Assembly (NCBI RefSeq): GCF_005844425.1
Contig: NZ_SPHL01000005.1
Coordinates: 1-64,000, forward strand
Direction: 5' to 3'
DNA length: 64,000 nucleotides
DNA from: Anaerofustis stercorihominis
GTDB lineage: Bacteria > Bacillota > Clostridia > Eubacteriales > Anaerofustaceae
Shown: one piece after another, positions 53,418-62,198 of the stretch
How positions within the stretch are numbered: the stretch's first letter is position 1
Layout of the letters: each line of letters begins with the position of its first letter
The notes under the pieces: generated by a model
The model's input: the letters and a program-made list of their open reading frames with translations, nothing else
What the model was told of the DNA's origin: nothing
Database searches by the model: none
Position numbers and translations under genes: made by a program

Positions 53418-54026
53418 ATGTATAAAATTTATTGTCAGCTCAGAGATAAAAAAGGAGTAAAAGATGCTGAAGTTGCAAGAAATACAAAAATTGCTCCGTC
53501 TGTATTTTCTGAGTGGAAAAAGGGTAAAAGTAATCCTAAACAGGATAAGTTACAAAGAATAGCAGATTACTTTGGAGTAAGCATAGAATATTTAATGACA
53601 GGAGAAGAAAGAACAACTATTACACAAAGCCCCCACCCTTATATACCAATTCTTGGTAAAGTAATTGCAGGAGTTCCCGTTGAAGCGGTGGAAGATGTTA
53701 TAGGAAAGATACAAATAAACGAAAATCTTGCCAAAACAGGTAACTTCTTCGCTCTTGAAGTAAAGGGAGACAGTATGCAGCCAAGATTACAAGAGAGAGA
53801 TATTGTAGTGGTAAAAGAGCAGGCAGATGTTGAAAGCGGACAAATTGCCATTGTATGTGTAAACGGCGATGAATACACTATAAAGAAAATCAAAAAAAGC
53901 GAAAGCGGTATTACTCTTATACCATTTAACCCTGCTTATGAACCTATATTTTACAGCAATGAAGAAATCGAAAGTTTACCCGTTGAAATCAAAGGACGAG
54001 TTGTTCAATTTCATGGAAATTTGTAG
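53418..54026 (+). CDS. CI-type phage repressor (XRE HTH + S24 peptidase)
   Basis: A 202-aa repressor. The N-terminal HTH (1-66: VARNTKIAPSVFSEWKKGKSNPK) and C-terminal LexA-like domain have VIAGVPVE with the Ala-Gly self-cleavage site, Ser in KGDSMQPRL and Lys in EYTIKKIKK. RecA-stimulated cleavage would induce the prophage. SD AGGAG; operators lie upstream. Confidence 0.94.
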   Translation: MYKIYCQLRDKKGVKDAEVARNTKIAPSVFSEWKKGKSNPKQDKLQRIADYFGVSIEYLMTGEERTTITQSPHPYIPILGKVIAGVPVEAVEDVIGKIQINENLAKTGNFFALEVKGDSMQPRLQERDIVVVKEQADVESGQIAIVCVNGDEYTIKKIKKSESGITLIPFNPAYEPIFYSNEEIESLPVEIKGRVVQFHGNL

Positions 54027-54061
54027 AACAAGAAGCAAATATCAAGAAAGGATACAATGCC

Positions 54062-55552
54062 ATGTTCGATAACTTCAAATTAACAAAGCAAAGAGAAAAA
54101 CAATTAAAAGAAGAGATTAAAAAATCAAAAGAAGAATATAAAGCATTACAAAAACAAAAAAAGGAAAAAACTTCAATATTCAATAAATGTAATTTATGTG
54201 GCAGCAGAAATGTTGTTTTAAATGAATATGGGGTATGTCAAGCATGCGAAATAAAACAATTAAAAAATGCCCTTCTTCCAGAATACAATAATCTTGAATA
54301 TTTAACAAATGAAATTGAAAAAGAAAACATAACCCTTTCCAAAATAAAACAAGAAATAACAGAAAAAGAAGATAAATTAAAATCTTTAATTCAAATTGAT
54401 AAAGAAAATGAAACTCTTTTAACATTAAAAGAAGAAATAAGTATTTGTGAGAAAAAATTAACATCTTTAAATCAAGAAATAATAATAAAAGAAAAAGAAG
54501 TTTTTACATTGGATGACACAATTTTACTTCAAAATTTCGGTTTATATGAACCTACATATGACTTTGCTTTATCAATAGAATACAAAGAAGAACTTAATAA
54601 GATAAGAAACAAACAAAAAGAAATGGTAAGAAACAAAACGGCAGTTGAATATTATGACGGCTGGACGGTTAACGGAAGCAAAGCTGAAGGCAGAAAAATG
54701 ACAAACAGCAATATAAAACAAATACTTCGTACCTTCAACAACGAATGTGATACATTAATTGAAAAAGCTAAGTTTAATAATATTGATAAAATCAAACAAA
54801 GAATTGAGAAATCATATGAACAGCTAAATAAAATGAATGCTTCTGTGCAAATCAAACTTACACCTGCATATTTAAAATTAAAATTCGATGAATTAACTCT
54901 TGCTTATGAATATCAAGTAAAAAAACAACAAGAGAAAGAAGAAGAAAGAGAAAGAAGAGAAGCTTTAAGAGAACAACAAAAACTTGAAAAAGAAATAAGA
55001 GAAGCAAGAAATAAAATATTGAAAGAAAAGAAACATTTTAACAATGCCATAAAAGAGGCACAAAAACAACTTGAGCTAACATTAGACGAAGATGAACGAA
55101 CAGGACTTTTAGATAAAATAAAAGAACTTGAACAACAGCTAAAGAATATTGACAGTGAAGAAAAAGTAATAGATTACAGAGAAAAGAACGCCAAAGCAGG
55201 ATATGTTTATATAATTTCAAATATAGGTGCTTTTGGAGAAGATGTATACAAAATAGGAATGACAAGAAGACTCGAACCAATGGATAGAATAAAAGAACTT
55301 GGGGACGCATCCGTTCCATTTTCCTTTGATGTTCATGCTCTAATATTCTCAGAAGATGCACCAAAACTTGAAAGCAAACTACATGAACATTTCTTTAATG
55401 ACAGAATAAACAAATTAAACAACAGAAAAGAATTTTATAAAACAAAACTTGAAGAAATAGAAAAAGTAGTAAAAGAAAATTATGATAAAACCGTTGAATT
55501 TACGGAAATTGCACAGGCGGAGCAATACAGACAATCAATTCGTATTAAGTAA
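54062..55552 (+). CDS. DUF4041 coiled-coil protein with C-terminal T5orf172 (GIY-YIG-like) domain
   Basis: A 496-aa protein: N-terminal coiled coil and zinc-like CNLCGSRN...CQACE (about 41-62), more coiled coil with the DUF4041 core (NKTAVEYYDGWTVNGSKAEGRKM), then T5orf172 YVYIISNIGAFGEDVYKIGMTRR...LHEHFF (about 380-465). T5orf172 is related to GIY-YIG nucleases. Expression with the repressor suggests a lysogen function such as exclusion of other phages; that is inference. Confidence 0.75.
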   Translation: MFDNFKLTKQREKQLKEEIKKSKEEYKALQKQKKEKTSIFNKCNLCGSRNVVLNEYGVCQACEIKQLKNALLPEYNNLEYLTNEIEKENITLSKIKQEITEKEDKLKSLIQIDKENETLLTLKEEISICEKKLTSLNQEIIIKEKEVFTLDDTILLQNFGLYEPTYDFALSIEYKEELNKIRNKQKEMVRNKTAVEYYDGWTVNGSKAEGRKMTNSNIKQILRTFNNECDTLIEKAKFNNIDKIKQRIEKSYEQLNKMNASVQIKLTPAYLKLKFDELTLAYEYQVKKQQEKEEERERREALREQQKLEKEIREARNKILKEKKHFNNAIKEAQKQLELTLDEDERTGLLDKIKELEQQLKNIDSEEKVIDYREKNAKAGYVYIISNIGAFGEDVYKIGMTRRLEPMDRIKELGDASVPFSFDVHALIFSEDAPKLESKLHEHFFNDRINKLNNRKEFYKTKLEEIEKVVKENYDKTVEFTEIAQAEQYRQSIRIK

Positions 55553-55611
55553 AAGATGGAATGAAATATAGCAACGTTTATAATTTAAATTTATAAAAGG
55601 AGGAAATTGTT

Positions 55612-56265
55612 ATGAAAATAGGATTAAGAACACCAAGCTTAAAAAAATCTTTTAAAGCAAGAACAACAGGCAAATTAAAAAGACAAATGAAAAGAACTAT
55701 TAATCCCATATACGGTAAAAAAGGTGTGGGAATGATAACAAACCCTAAAAAAGCTGTCTACAATAAAGTTTATAACAAAACAACAGTAGGATTAAACGAT
55801 ATAATAAAATCATCTCCAAACAAACAAAATAAAAAATCTTCTATCGTACAAAACATAAATACGGCAGAAGATACATCATGGAAACAAGAAGCAGCAATGT
55901 GGAACAGTTATGACAGAGAAGTAAAACACGTTGCAGATAGATATTTTAGTTTACATCATAAAATTGAAGAAAACTGGTCAAAATTATTTCAATCAAAACA
56001 ATATAATTCTAAATTAGCCGATATAATTGAAAAAGACTGTATAAAAGATATTGAGTATTACATGGAAATGAGAAAAATAGACATAAAATATAAACTTAGT
56101 TCTCCAAACGATATACCTGCCCTAAGAAGACTTGCCATGTTATATGAAAAACAAGGGCGATATGAAGAAGCAGTAAAAGCATGTAATAATGCAATATCTC
56201 TTGGAATGGATGAACATAAAAGGCTTGAGAGAATATTAAAAAAACAAATAAAAAGTTTTAAATAA
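55612..56265 (+). CDS. Hypothetical 217-aa lysogeny-module protein
   Basis: Highly basic N-terminus (MKIGLRTPSLKKSFKARTTG...) and a C-terminal TPR-like pair of helices (LRRLAMLYEKQGRYEEAVKACNNAISLG). Homologues appear beside CI genes in other Firmicutes prophages, as I recall. No enzyme motif. SD GGAGG; follows the T5orf172 gene by 59 nt. Confidence 0.6.
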   Translation: MKIGLRTPSLKKSFKARTTGKLKRQMKRTINPIYGKKGVGMITNPKKAVYNKVYNKTTVGLNDIIKSSPNKQNKKSSIVQNINTAEDTSWKQEAAMWNSYDREVKHVADRYFSLHHKIEENWSKLFQSKQYNSKLADIIEKDCIKDIEYYMEMRKIDIKYKLSSPNDIPALRRLAMLYEKQGRYEEAVKACNNAISLGMDEHKRLERILKKQIKSFK

Positions 56266-56357
56266 ATATAGAAAAATAGTAAATATTAAAAAAATATTTA
56301 ATTAAGTATAAAAATAGTTCCAGTAAGTGAATTTTTTCTAAAGATCTTTAAAAATTA

Positions 56358-56386
56358 TTGAATTCTTTAAGCTTATTACATATAAT
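56358..56386 (+). promoter_or_regulatory. Promoter of the AbiF-type ncRNA
   Basis: TTGAAT (56358-56363), 17 nt, TATAAT (56381-56386). Transcription would start near 56393. Confidence 0.75.
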
Positions 56387-56391
56387 AATAA

Positions 56392-56480
56392 TGAAAGAAC
56401 CAACGTGCCTATGTTGTTTTTCAATATGCGAACCAGTTGGACAGTGTGGATGAGCTTACTGAGGTAGGCTCATTTTTTTT
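56392..56480 (+). ncRNA. AbiF-type small RNA upstream of the Abi gene
   Basis: About 88 nt with its own promoter. It begins near 56393, holds hairpin CAACGT-GCCT-ATGTTG (56401-56416) and ends in the terminator TGAGCTTAC-TGAG-GTAGGCTCA plus T8 (about 56451-56480), just before the abi SD. A conserved AbiF RNA motif is known upstream of such genes and is reported as a toxin-antitoxin partner. Exact ends are inferred. Confidence 0.72.
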
Positions 56481-56490
56481 AGGAGAAATA

Positions 56491-57360
56491 ATGAAAATAA
56501 AAAAGGCAACAACCGTAGAAGAACAAATTGATATTTTAAAAAATAGAAATATGATTATTGAAGATGAAGAATCCGCTAAAAATTTTTTATTAAATATTAA
56601 TTATTATAGATTTACCGGATATACTTATCTCTTTAGAAATAGTGATGATACATTCGAGCAAAATATAACTTTTAATGAAATAAAAAAAATTTATAAAGCA
56701 GATAAAAATTTAAGAATAATATTATTCAAATATATTTCTATTATTGAAATAGAATTTAAAACCCATATAGCTTATGAGCTATCAAATGCCATTCAAACAG
56801 AAACTTATTTATACTATAGTGATGATTTATATTTCAACAAAGAACATTTTGAACAATTCAAAGAAAATTTAAATATTAATAAAGAGAAATCAAAAGATAA
56901 ATTATTTATTAAACATTATAATGAAAAGTATAATGGCATTCTTCCTTTATGGGTTGCAACAGAAATAATTAGTTTAGGTGATATATCTAGATTTTATAAT
57001 AATTTAAAAAGTAAATATGCACAATTAATATCAAAACATTATTACAATATTAACGATGATACGTTAAAATCATGGTTTTTCACAATTTCATCTATAAGAA
57101 ATTCTTGTGCCCATCATAATAGACTATATAAAACACATCTAAAAGCAGTACCTAAAAACCATGGAAGTTTAAATTTTAAAAGAGATATATCTAGTGCAAT
57201 TATTATTATTGGTGTTTTATTAAGAAAAGAAGACAGAAAAAAATATATTGAGGAAATAAATGACTTTATAGAAAATAATAGAGGATCATTATTTTCAGCT
57301 AAATCAGCTTATGGATTAGATAAGAAAAAATACATAAATGCAATAAACTCTATTACATAA
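56491..57360 (+). CDS. Abi family abortive infection protein (Abi_2, AbiF/AbiD type)
   Basis: A 289-aa protein with the Abi_2 layout: KIKKATTVEEQIDILKNRNM, NINYYRFTGYTYLF near residue 40, LPLWVATEIISLGDISRFYNNL and the HEPN-type motif SIRNSCAHHNRLYK (about residue 205). HEPN Rx4-6H proteins are usually RNases. I start at ATG 56491 behind AGGAG; a longer frame from 56437 would run through the small-RNA terminator. It probably protects the lysogen from other phages. Confidence 0.85.
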   Translation: MKIKKATTVEEQIDILKNRNMIIEDEESAKNFLLNINYYRFTGYTYLFRNSDDTFEQNITFNEIKKIYKADKNLRIILFKYISIIEIEFKTHIAYELSNAIQTETYLYYSDDLYFNKEHFEQFKENLNINKEKSKDKLFIKHYNEKYNGILPLWVATEIISLGDISRFYNNLKSKYAQLISKHYYNINDDTLKSWFFTISSIRNSCAHHNRLYKTHLKAVPKNHGSLNFKRDISSAIIIIGVLLRKEDRKKYIEEINDFIENNRGSLFSAKSAYGLDKKKYINAINSIT

Positions 57361-57423
57361 AGCCAAAGTACCTTAAAGCAATAAAAACTCCTCTACCTCG
57401 GCAAAGGTAAAAGAGTTAAAATA

Positions 57424-57471
57424 AGTGTCATTGACACCTACAAATCAAATATATTATAAGTCAATGGCACT
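57424..57471 (+). promoter_or_regulatory. 12-bp inverted repeat before the integrase gene
   Basis: AGTGTCATTGAC (57424-57435) and GTCAATGGCACT (57460-57471) pair with one G-U. Either a large stem-loop or two regulator sites in the integrase leader. GTGTCA-T-TGACAC inside the left arm is itself a palindrome. Confidence 0.45.
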
Positions 57472-57518
57472 CTAAAATCAATAGAACAAACTTCGAACAT
57501 GAAAGGAGTGTTATTTTT

Positions 57519-58631
57519 ATGCAAAAAAGAATAAATACTGCAAAATGGAACGGAACAAGATGGAGAATTGACGTTCAAAAAGATGGAGTAAGAAAAAGTT
57601 TTTACAGTTCAAAGAAAGGAAGAAACGGACAAAGAGAAGCAAACAAAAAGGCTGACGAGTGGTTAGAACAAGATTTAATAACAGATATTAGAATTTGTGA
57701 TTTACAAGAAAAAATGATTGAAGAAAAATGGCAGATGAAAGAAATCGGCTCCAGCAGATACGCAAGATATAAAAGTATTTATAATTGTTGGGTAAAACCA
57801 ATAGGAAACAAAAAGATGAGAGAGCTTACACAACAAGATATTCAATCCATTTTAAATAAAGCATGTAAAAAAGGAAAATCACAAGGAACTATAAAAGAAA
57901 TAAAATCATGGTTTAACGAACTTTGTAAATATGGAAGAAAATGCAAGGTAACATCACTTGTTCCAATAGATTTATACATTCCCAAAAAAGCAAAAAAACT
58001 ACAAAAAAGGGACAGTCTTACAGAACAAGAAATAAAAATATTATTTTCGTCAAACAAAACCACAGTATACACTAAAGTATGTGAAGATGATTATATAAAT
58101 TTATATAGATTTGCCTGTATTACAGGTCTAAGAAGAGGCGAAATTATAGGTCTTAAATGGAGTGATTTCAAAATAAAGGATAATTATACTCTAATGGAAA
58201 TAAAAAGGTCTATAAATGAAAATAGAGAAATTACATCAGGTAAAACAAATAATGCTAAAAGAAAACAAGTATTACCTCAAATAGCAGTAAAAATATTAAA
58301 AAATCAAAAAGAACTTTTAAAAAAACATAAAATCATATCAAGTTATGTTTTTCCGGATATAGATACTGGAAATTTTATTACTCCAGACAGAATAACAAGA
58401 CGATTTAATAACTATGTGAAATATAATAATCTAAATGACAGAATAACACTTCATTGGTTAAGACACACATTTTTTACAAATCTCTATTCTTATATTGAAG
58501 AAAATATTCTAAAAGAAATGGGAGGACACGCCGAGAAAATGGATACGGGTATATATATTCATGCAACAGATAATCAGCTTATAAATGCATCAAAAAGTGT
58601 CGATAATATATTTGAAACACTAATAAAATAA
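57519..58631 (+). CDS. int: Tyrosine-type phage integrase
   Basis: A 370-aa recombinase. The N-terminal arm-binding domain (about 1-65; AKWNGTRWRIDVQKDGVRKSFYSSKKGRNGQREA) is followed by a core-binding SAM-like domain and the catalytic domain with TGLRRGEIIGLKW (Arg), HWLRHTFFTN (His/Arg) and the Tyr in DTGIYIHAT. It catalyses attP x attB recombination at tRNA-Leu. It lies 74 nt inside attR. No excisionase gene is recognised. Confidence 0.95.
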   Translation: MQKRINTAKWNGTRWRIDVQKDGVRKSFYSSKKGRNGQREANKKADEWLEQDLITDIRICDLQEKMIEEKWQMKEIGSSRYARYKSIYNCWVKPIGNKKMRELTQQDIQSILNKACKKGKSQGTIKEIKSWFNELCKYGRKCKVTSLVPIDLYIPKKAKKLQKRDSLTEQEIKILFSSNKTTVYTKVCEDDYINLYRFACITGLRRGEIIGLKWSDFKIKDNYTLMEIKRSINENREITSGKTNNAKRKQVLPQIAVKILKNQKELLKKHKIISSYVFPDIDTGNFITPDRITRRFNNYVKYNNLNDRITLHWLRHTFFTNLYSYIEENILKEMGGHAEKMDTGIYIHATDNQLINASKSVDNIFETLIK

Positions 58632-58651
58632 AGTGCGGTCAAAAGTGCGGT
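58631..58651 (+). repeat. TGCGGTCAAA repeat cluster near attR (putative integrase arm site)
   Basis: A 21-nt stretch containing TGCGGTCAAA and a second GTGCGGT, identical to 25452-25472 and in the same orientation. It starts at the integrase stop codon. Confidence 0.75.
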
Positions 58652-58724
58652 ATTTTTATAATATTTTTTATTTTAATACCCACAAATCCTTTTATTTAAA
58701 GGCTTTTAATAAGAAGTTACCTTT

Positions 58725-58739
58725 CCATCACTCGCACCA
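58725..58739 (+). repeat. attR core
   Basis: CCATCACTCGCACCA, identical to the tRNA-Leu 3' end at 25327-25341. Confidence 0.92.
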
Positions 58740-58837
58740 ACTTAATAATTTAAAATAAAAAAACAAAATAACCAAAATACGCAGACATGCTATATTAAAG
58801 GATTTTAGAAGATGAATAATTCGAGTAAATAAATTTC

Positions 58838-58863
58838 AAAAGACGGAAATATCGTCTTTTTTT
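58838..58863 (+). terminator. Terminator, probably that of tRNA-Leu before integration
   Basis: AAAAGACG/CGTCTTTT with a 7-nt loop and T-run. No gene lies between attR and here, so its original client was likely the tRNA at the other end of the prophage. Confidence 0.65.
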
Positions 58864-58991
58864 ATTCTTATAATTTTTATTAAAATTAATATATTTTTAT
58901 GATATAATATTTACTATAAAATGGAAACAATATAAAACATTTTATTTCACAAAATATTCTAATACAATAATATAATAAAGGGGAAATGATT

Positions 58992-59888
58992 ATGAAAATG
59001 TCAAAAAAAGAAGAAAAAAGATTAAAAGAAGAAATTGCACAAGAACAGGCTAAGTTAGGTATACCGCCGAAAAAAAAAAGCAAAGGAAAAAAGATAGCAA
59101 TAATTGTCGGAGTAATTGTTGTGGTTCTTTTACTTCTCGCTATGTGTGGCGGAGGTGGTAATACAGACTCAACTCCAATAACAAATGAAGAAATTACTGA
59201 ACTATATACAGACCCTTCTTCATTTACAGGCAGAACTTTTACATTTACAGGACAAGTTCTTTCTGTTGAACAAGATGGAAATGTATATGGTATTCAAGCA
59301 TGGTATGATGTTAAAAATTTAGATAAAAATACATTAATATACTACTATGCTTCTGAAGATGAAAATTTTTCAATAAAAGAAAATGATTTTATAAAAGCAA
59401 CAGGAACAATTAATGGTACTTTTACAGGAACAAACCTTTTAGGCGGAACAGTAGAGCTTCCAGAAATGGATGCTGATAAGGTAGAAATTGTATCGTATGA
59501 AGAAGTTGTATCCCCTGCAAATAAAACAATAGAGTTAGATAAAACAAGTAAAAAAGGTAATGCTTCTTTTACTATTGAAAAAATAGAATTAGCAGATGAT
59601 GAAACAAGGGTATATGCTACTTTAAAAAACAATGGTAGTTCCTCTATTTCTTTTTATTCTTATGACGCAAAATTAATACAAGGCGGAGAACAAATATCAA
59701 CACAAGACGATTTTTACGTTGAAGGATATCCTGAAATAGAATATGATTTAAACAGTAAAGCTAAATCATCTGGAATTATAACATTCCCAAAAATAGACAA
59801 AGATAAAAACTTTACTTTAAAATTCCCATTTTATGATAATGAAGATTTCAATGAATATACTTTTTCTTTCGATATAAAGGTAAAATAA
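58992..59888 (+). CDS. Membrane-anchored protein with DUF4352-like domain
   Basis: A 298-aa protein. Charged N-terminus, one membrane helix (KKIAIIVGVIVVVLLLLAMCG, ~30-52), an OB-like middle domain (TNEEITELYTDPSSFTGRTFTFTGQV..., ~65-170) and a C-terminal Ig-like domain (~180-298; SFTIEKIELADDETRVYATLKNN). It is probably extracytoplasmic. Of the ATGs at 58986, 58992 and 58998, the second has the best distance (8 nt) from GGGG. It is outside the prophage. Confidence 0.65.
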   Translation: MKMSKKEEKRLKEEIAQEQAKLGIPPKKKSKGKKIAIIVGVIVVVLLLLAMCGGGGNTDSTPITNEEITELYTDPSSFTGRTFTFTGQVLSVEQDGNVYGIQAWYDVKNLDKNTLIYYYASEDENFSIKENDFIKATGTINGTFTGTNLLGGTVELPEMDADKVEIVSYEEVVSPANKTIELDKTSKKGNASFTIEKIELADDETRVYATLKNNGSSSISFYSYDAKLIQGGEQISTQDDFYVEGYPEIEYDLNSKAKSSGIITFPKIDKDKNFTLKFPFYDNEDFNEYTFSFDIKVK

Positions 59889-59943
59889 TACAATCAAAAA
59901 ATATATGAATATAAAGTCTTGTATTTTTATTAAAATAAAAAAC

Positions 59944-59971
59944 AAAGGGGCAAAATGCCCCTTTTATTTTT
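59944..59971. terminator. Bidirectional terminator
   Basis: AAAGGGGCA/TGCCCCTTT stem with loop AAA and T-run, between converging genes. Confidence 0.85.
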
Positions 59972-59987
59972 AATAAAAAAGAAAAGC

Positions 59988-60518
59988 TTAATGCTTTTCT
60001 TCATCTTCTTTAAATAGTAAATATTTTTGTAAATAAATTTTATTTGCAAGAGACTTTGTCGCAAGTCTTACAATTTTTGCTTCATGAGTATTGTTTGAAC
60101 TTTCTTCTACATCATCATCTTCAATAAATGCAATTCTAAAAGCTTTTTCCATTTCTCTGGCAAAATAATCATAAGCTTCCTCTATCGGATATGTATCTAT
60201 TTGTATTTTTATTAAATCACAAATTTCCGAAATTGATAAAATTTGTTTTAATGAACAAACTACAATTATATAGGCAATATGATGTTTAGTATACTTTTTC
60301 TTTACAGGAGGAGAAACCAAACCTTGCTTTACGTAATTGTTAACCATAGATGAAGTTATTAGTTTTTCTTTATCATTTATTTTAAACACTTCCAAAACAT
60401 CCTCGGTAAAACTAATTACTTGATCCATATATAATTCAATATTTGGAAGTTCATTATATCTTGGAAAATGAAATTTTAAAATTTCTTTTGTATAAACTGA
60501 TTCTTCAAATTTATTCAT
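59988..60518 (-). CDS. DUF1836 protein, putative regulator of the DegV gene
   Basis: A 176-aa protein with a MerR-like HTH: LITSSMVNNYVKQGLVSPPVKKKYTKHHIAYIIVVCSLKQILSISEICDLIK (about 55-110). DUF1836 proteins are commonly divergent from degV genes, as here. The last ~45 residues are charged. The ligand is unknown. Confidence 0.75.
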   Translation of the reverse strand: MNKFEESVYTKEILKFHFPRYNELPNIELYMDQVISFTEDVLEVFKINDKEKLITSSMVNNYVKQGLVSPPVKKKYTKHHIAYIIVVCSLKQILSISEICDLIKIQIDTYPIEEAYDYFAREMEKAFRIAFIEDDDVEESSNNTHEAKIVRLATKSLANKIYLQKYLLFKEDEEKH

Positions 60519-60536
60519 ATCTTACTCCTTTTTAGA

Positions 60537-60610
60537 AGTATATCATCATGATTTTATGTTGTCAATAGTACATGAAAGCTCTTGACAAAGTATCATATAT
60601 TATATAATAT
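60537..60610. promoter_or_regulatory. Divergent promoters of the DUF1836 and DegV genes
   Basis: Leftward TTGACA (60565-60560), 17 nt, TATACT (60542-60537). Rightward TTGACA (60582-60587), 17 nt, TAATAT (60605-60610). The two -35 boxes are 16 nt apart. Confidence 0.78.
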
Positions 60611-60659
60611 AATATTAAATAACAGATAAAATAATTTTTTAAATTAAAAGGAAATAACC

Positions 60660-61523
60660 ATGAACAATAAAGAAAAAATCGCTATTATTACCGATTCAGG
60701 TACAGACGTTCCTCCAAAATATATCGAAAAATATAATATGTATGTTGTACCTCTTATAGTTAACTATGAAAATCAAAGCTATAGAGATGGAATTGATATC
60801 AATATAAATACAATATGTGAAAAATTAAAGGAAGAAATTCCAACAACTTCACTTCCTTCAATAGATGATATGATGGAAACATTTGAAAAAGTAATAACAG
60901 ATGGATACAAAAAAGTCATAGTTATAACTATCTCAAGCGGTCTTAGCGGAACTCATAATGCAATGAGAATAGCAAGTGAATCCTTTGAAGATAAATTAGA
61001 CATAATGCTTGTAGATACAAAAAATATAGATATAGGAGCAGGATTCACTGCAATAAGAGCAGGTGAACTTATTGAGCAAGGATATTCTTTTGATGAAATA
61101 AAAGAAAAATTAGATGATGCAATAAATAACACAAAAGTTTATTTTTGTGTTAAAACATTAGAATACCTAAGAAAAGGCGGAAGAATAGGTCTTGTTGCTT
61201 CAGTTGTAGGAACAGCACTTGATTTAAAGCCTGTTATATCTTGTAACAGCGACGGAATATATTATGTAGTATCAAAAGCAAGAGGAAGAAAAAAATCCAT
61301 TAAAAAGGCTCTTAACGAAGCTAAAGAATATGCTAAACAATTTAAAGAATATAATATTGCCGTTGTAAATGTATGGTCAAAAGAAGAAGCCAAAGAAATT
61401 GAAGATAATATAAAAAATGATTTTCCAAACGTAAAAAGCGTTTTTGTAGGGGCTATATCTCCTGCTCTTGCAGTCCACACGGGACCTGGACTTATTGGAG
61501 TCGGAGTGCAAAAAATAAAATAA
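60660..61523 (+). CDS. DegV family fatty-acid-binding protein
   Basis: A 287-aa DegV protein with ITDSGTDVPPKYIEKYNMYVVPL, SLPSIDDMMETFE, TISSGLSGTHNAMRIA, TLEYLRKGGRIG and HTGPGLIGVG. Relatives bind fatty acids and feed the FakA kinase. The start fits AAGGA upstream, and a terminator follows. Confidence 0.92.
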   Translation: MNNKEKIAIITDSGTDVPPKYIEKYNMYVVPLIVNYENQSYRDGIDININTICEKLKEEIPTTSLPSIDDMMETFEKVITDGYKKVIVITISSGLSGTHNAMRIASESFEDKLDIMLVDTKNIDIGAGFTAIRAGELIEQGYSFDEIKEKLDDAINNTKVYFCVKTLEYLRKGGRIGLVASVVGTALDLKPVISCNSDGIYYVVSKARGRKKSIKKALNEAKEYAKQFKEYNIAVVNVWSKEEAKEIEDNIKNDFPNVKSVFVGAISPALAVHTGPGLIGVGVQKIK

Positions 61524-61535
61524 TACCTAATGAAT

Positions 61536-61568
61536 AAAAAGCTGTAATTAAATTTACGGCTTTTTATT
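61536..61568 (+). terminator. Terminator after degV
   Basis: AAAAAGCTGTAA/TTACGGCTTTTT (one G-U) with a T-run. Confidence 0.82.
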
Positions 61569-61611
61569 TTTATATAAAAAAAGAACATAACAAAAGTTAT
61601 GTTCTTATATT

Positions 61612-61965
61612 TTATAATGCATTTTTAGCAACTTCAACTAATTTAGCAAAAGCAGCTTCATCATTCATAGCAAGGTCAGCTAACATTTTTCTGTCGATTT
61701 CAACATTAGCTTTTTTAAGACCATTAATAAATCTTGAATAAGACATATCATTCATTCTTGTAGCTGCATTGATTCTTGTAATCCAAAGTTTTCTAAAATC
61801 TCTTTTTCTTTGTTTTCTACCTGCATAAGAACTTCTTAAAGCTCTCATTACAGCTTCGTTTGCAGGTCTGTATAATTTAGATTTAGCACCATAATAACCT
61901 TTTGCAAGTTTTAGTACTTTTTTATGTTTCTTTTTACTATTTAAACTTCTTTTTACTCTAGCCAT
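61612..61965 (-). CDS. rplT: 50S ribosomal protein L20
   Basis: A 117-aa basic protein: [41 protein letters not shown], then [23 protein letters not shown]. Besides its assembly role, L20 represses its own operon by binding the infC leader. Last gene of the operon. Confidence 0.97.
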   Translation of the reverse strand: MARVKRSLNSKKKHKKVLKLAKGYYGAKSKLYRPANEAVMRALRSSYAGRKQRKRDFRKLWITRINAATRMNDMSYSRFINGLKKANVEIDRKMLADLAMNDEAAFAKLVEVAKNAL

Positions 61966-61982
61966 ATATTATTACCTTTTAA

Positions 61983-62177
61983 CTACTTAACAATAATGTA
62001 GCTGATTGTTTTTTGGTCAGCTGCAGAAACGTAGCCACCCTTTCTTAATTTTCTTTTTCTCTTAGTTGTTTTTTTGTTTAAAATGTGATTTCTAAATGCT
62101 TTTTTTCTTTTGATAACGCCAGATTTATTTCTTTTAAATCTTTTAGAAGCGCCTCTATGAGATTTCATTTTAGGCAT
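61983..62177 (-). CDS. rpmI: 50S ribosomal protein L35
   Basis: A 64-aa basic protein, [36 protein letters not shown]. It lies between infC and rplT, the universal order. Confidence 0.97.
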   Translation of the reverse strand: MPKMKSHRGASKRFKRNKSGVIKRKKAFRNHILNKKTTKRKRKLRKGGYVSAADQKTISYIIVK

Positions 62178-62198
62178 ATTAATATCCGTCCTTTCCTA

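Larger units (their letters stand above)
25342..58739. mobile_element. Complete siphovirus-like prophage (33.4 kb)
   Basis: Bounded by a 15-bp direct repeat (attL 25327-25341, attR 58725-58739) with a tyrosine integrase gene next to attR. It holds modules in standard order: integrase, lysogeny control, early genes, late regulator, terminase, portal, scaffold, capsid, connector, tail, baseplate, holin and endolysin. All expected structural genes are open or explained by recoding or an intron, so it looks intact. I see no SSB, recombinase or helicase loader; replication rests on one DUF4373-type protein. Confidence 0.93.

Noticed and set aside
56437..56490. Upstream start of the Abi gene at 56437
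   Set aside because: It overlaps the small-RNA terminator and has no SD; ATG 56491 has AGGAG.
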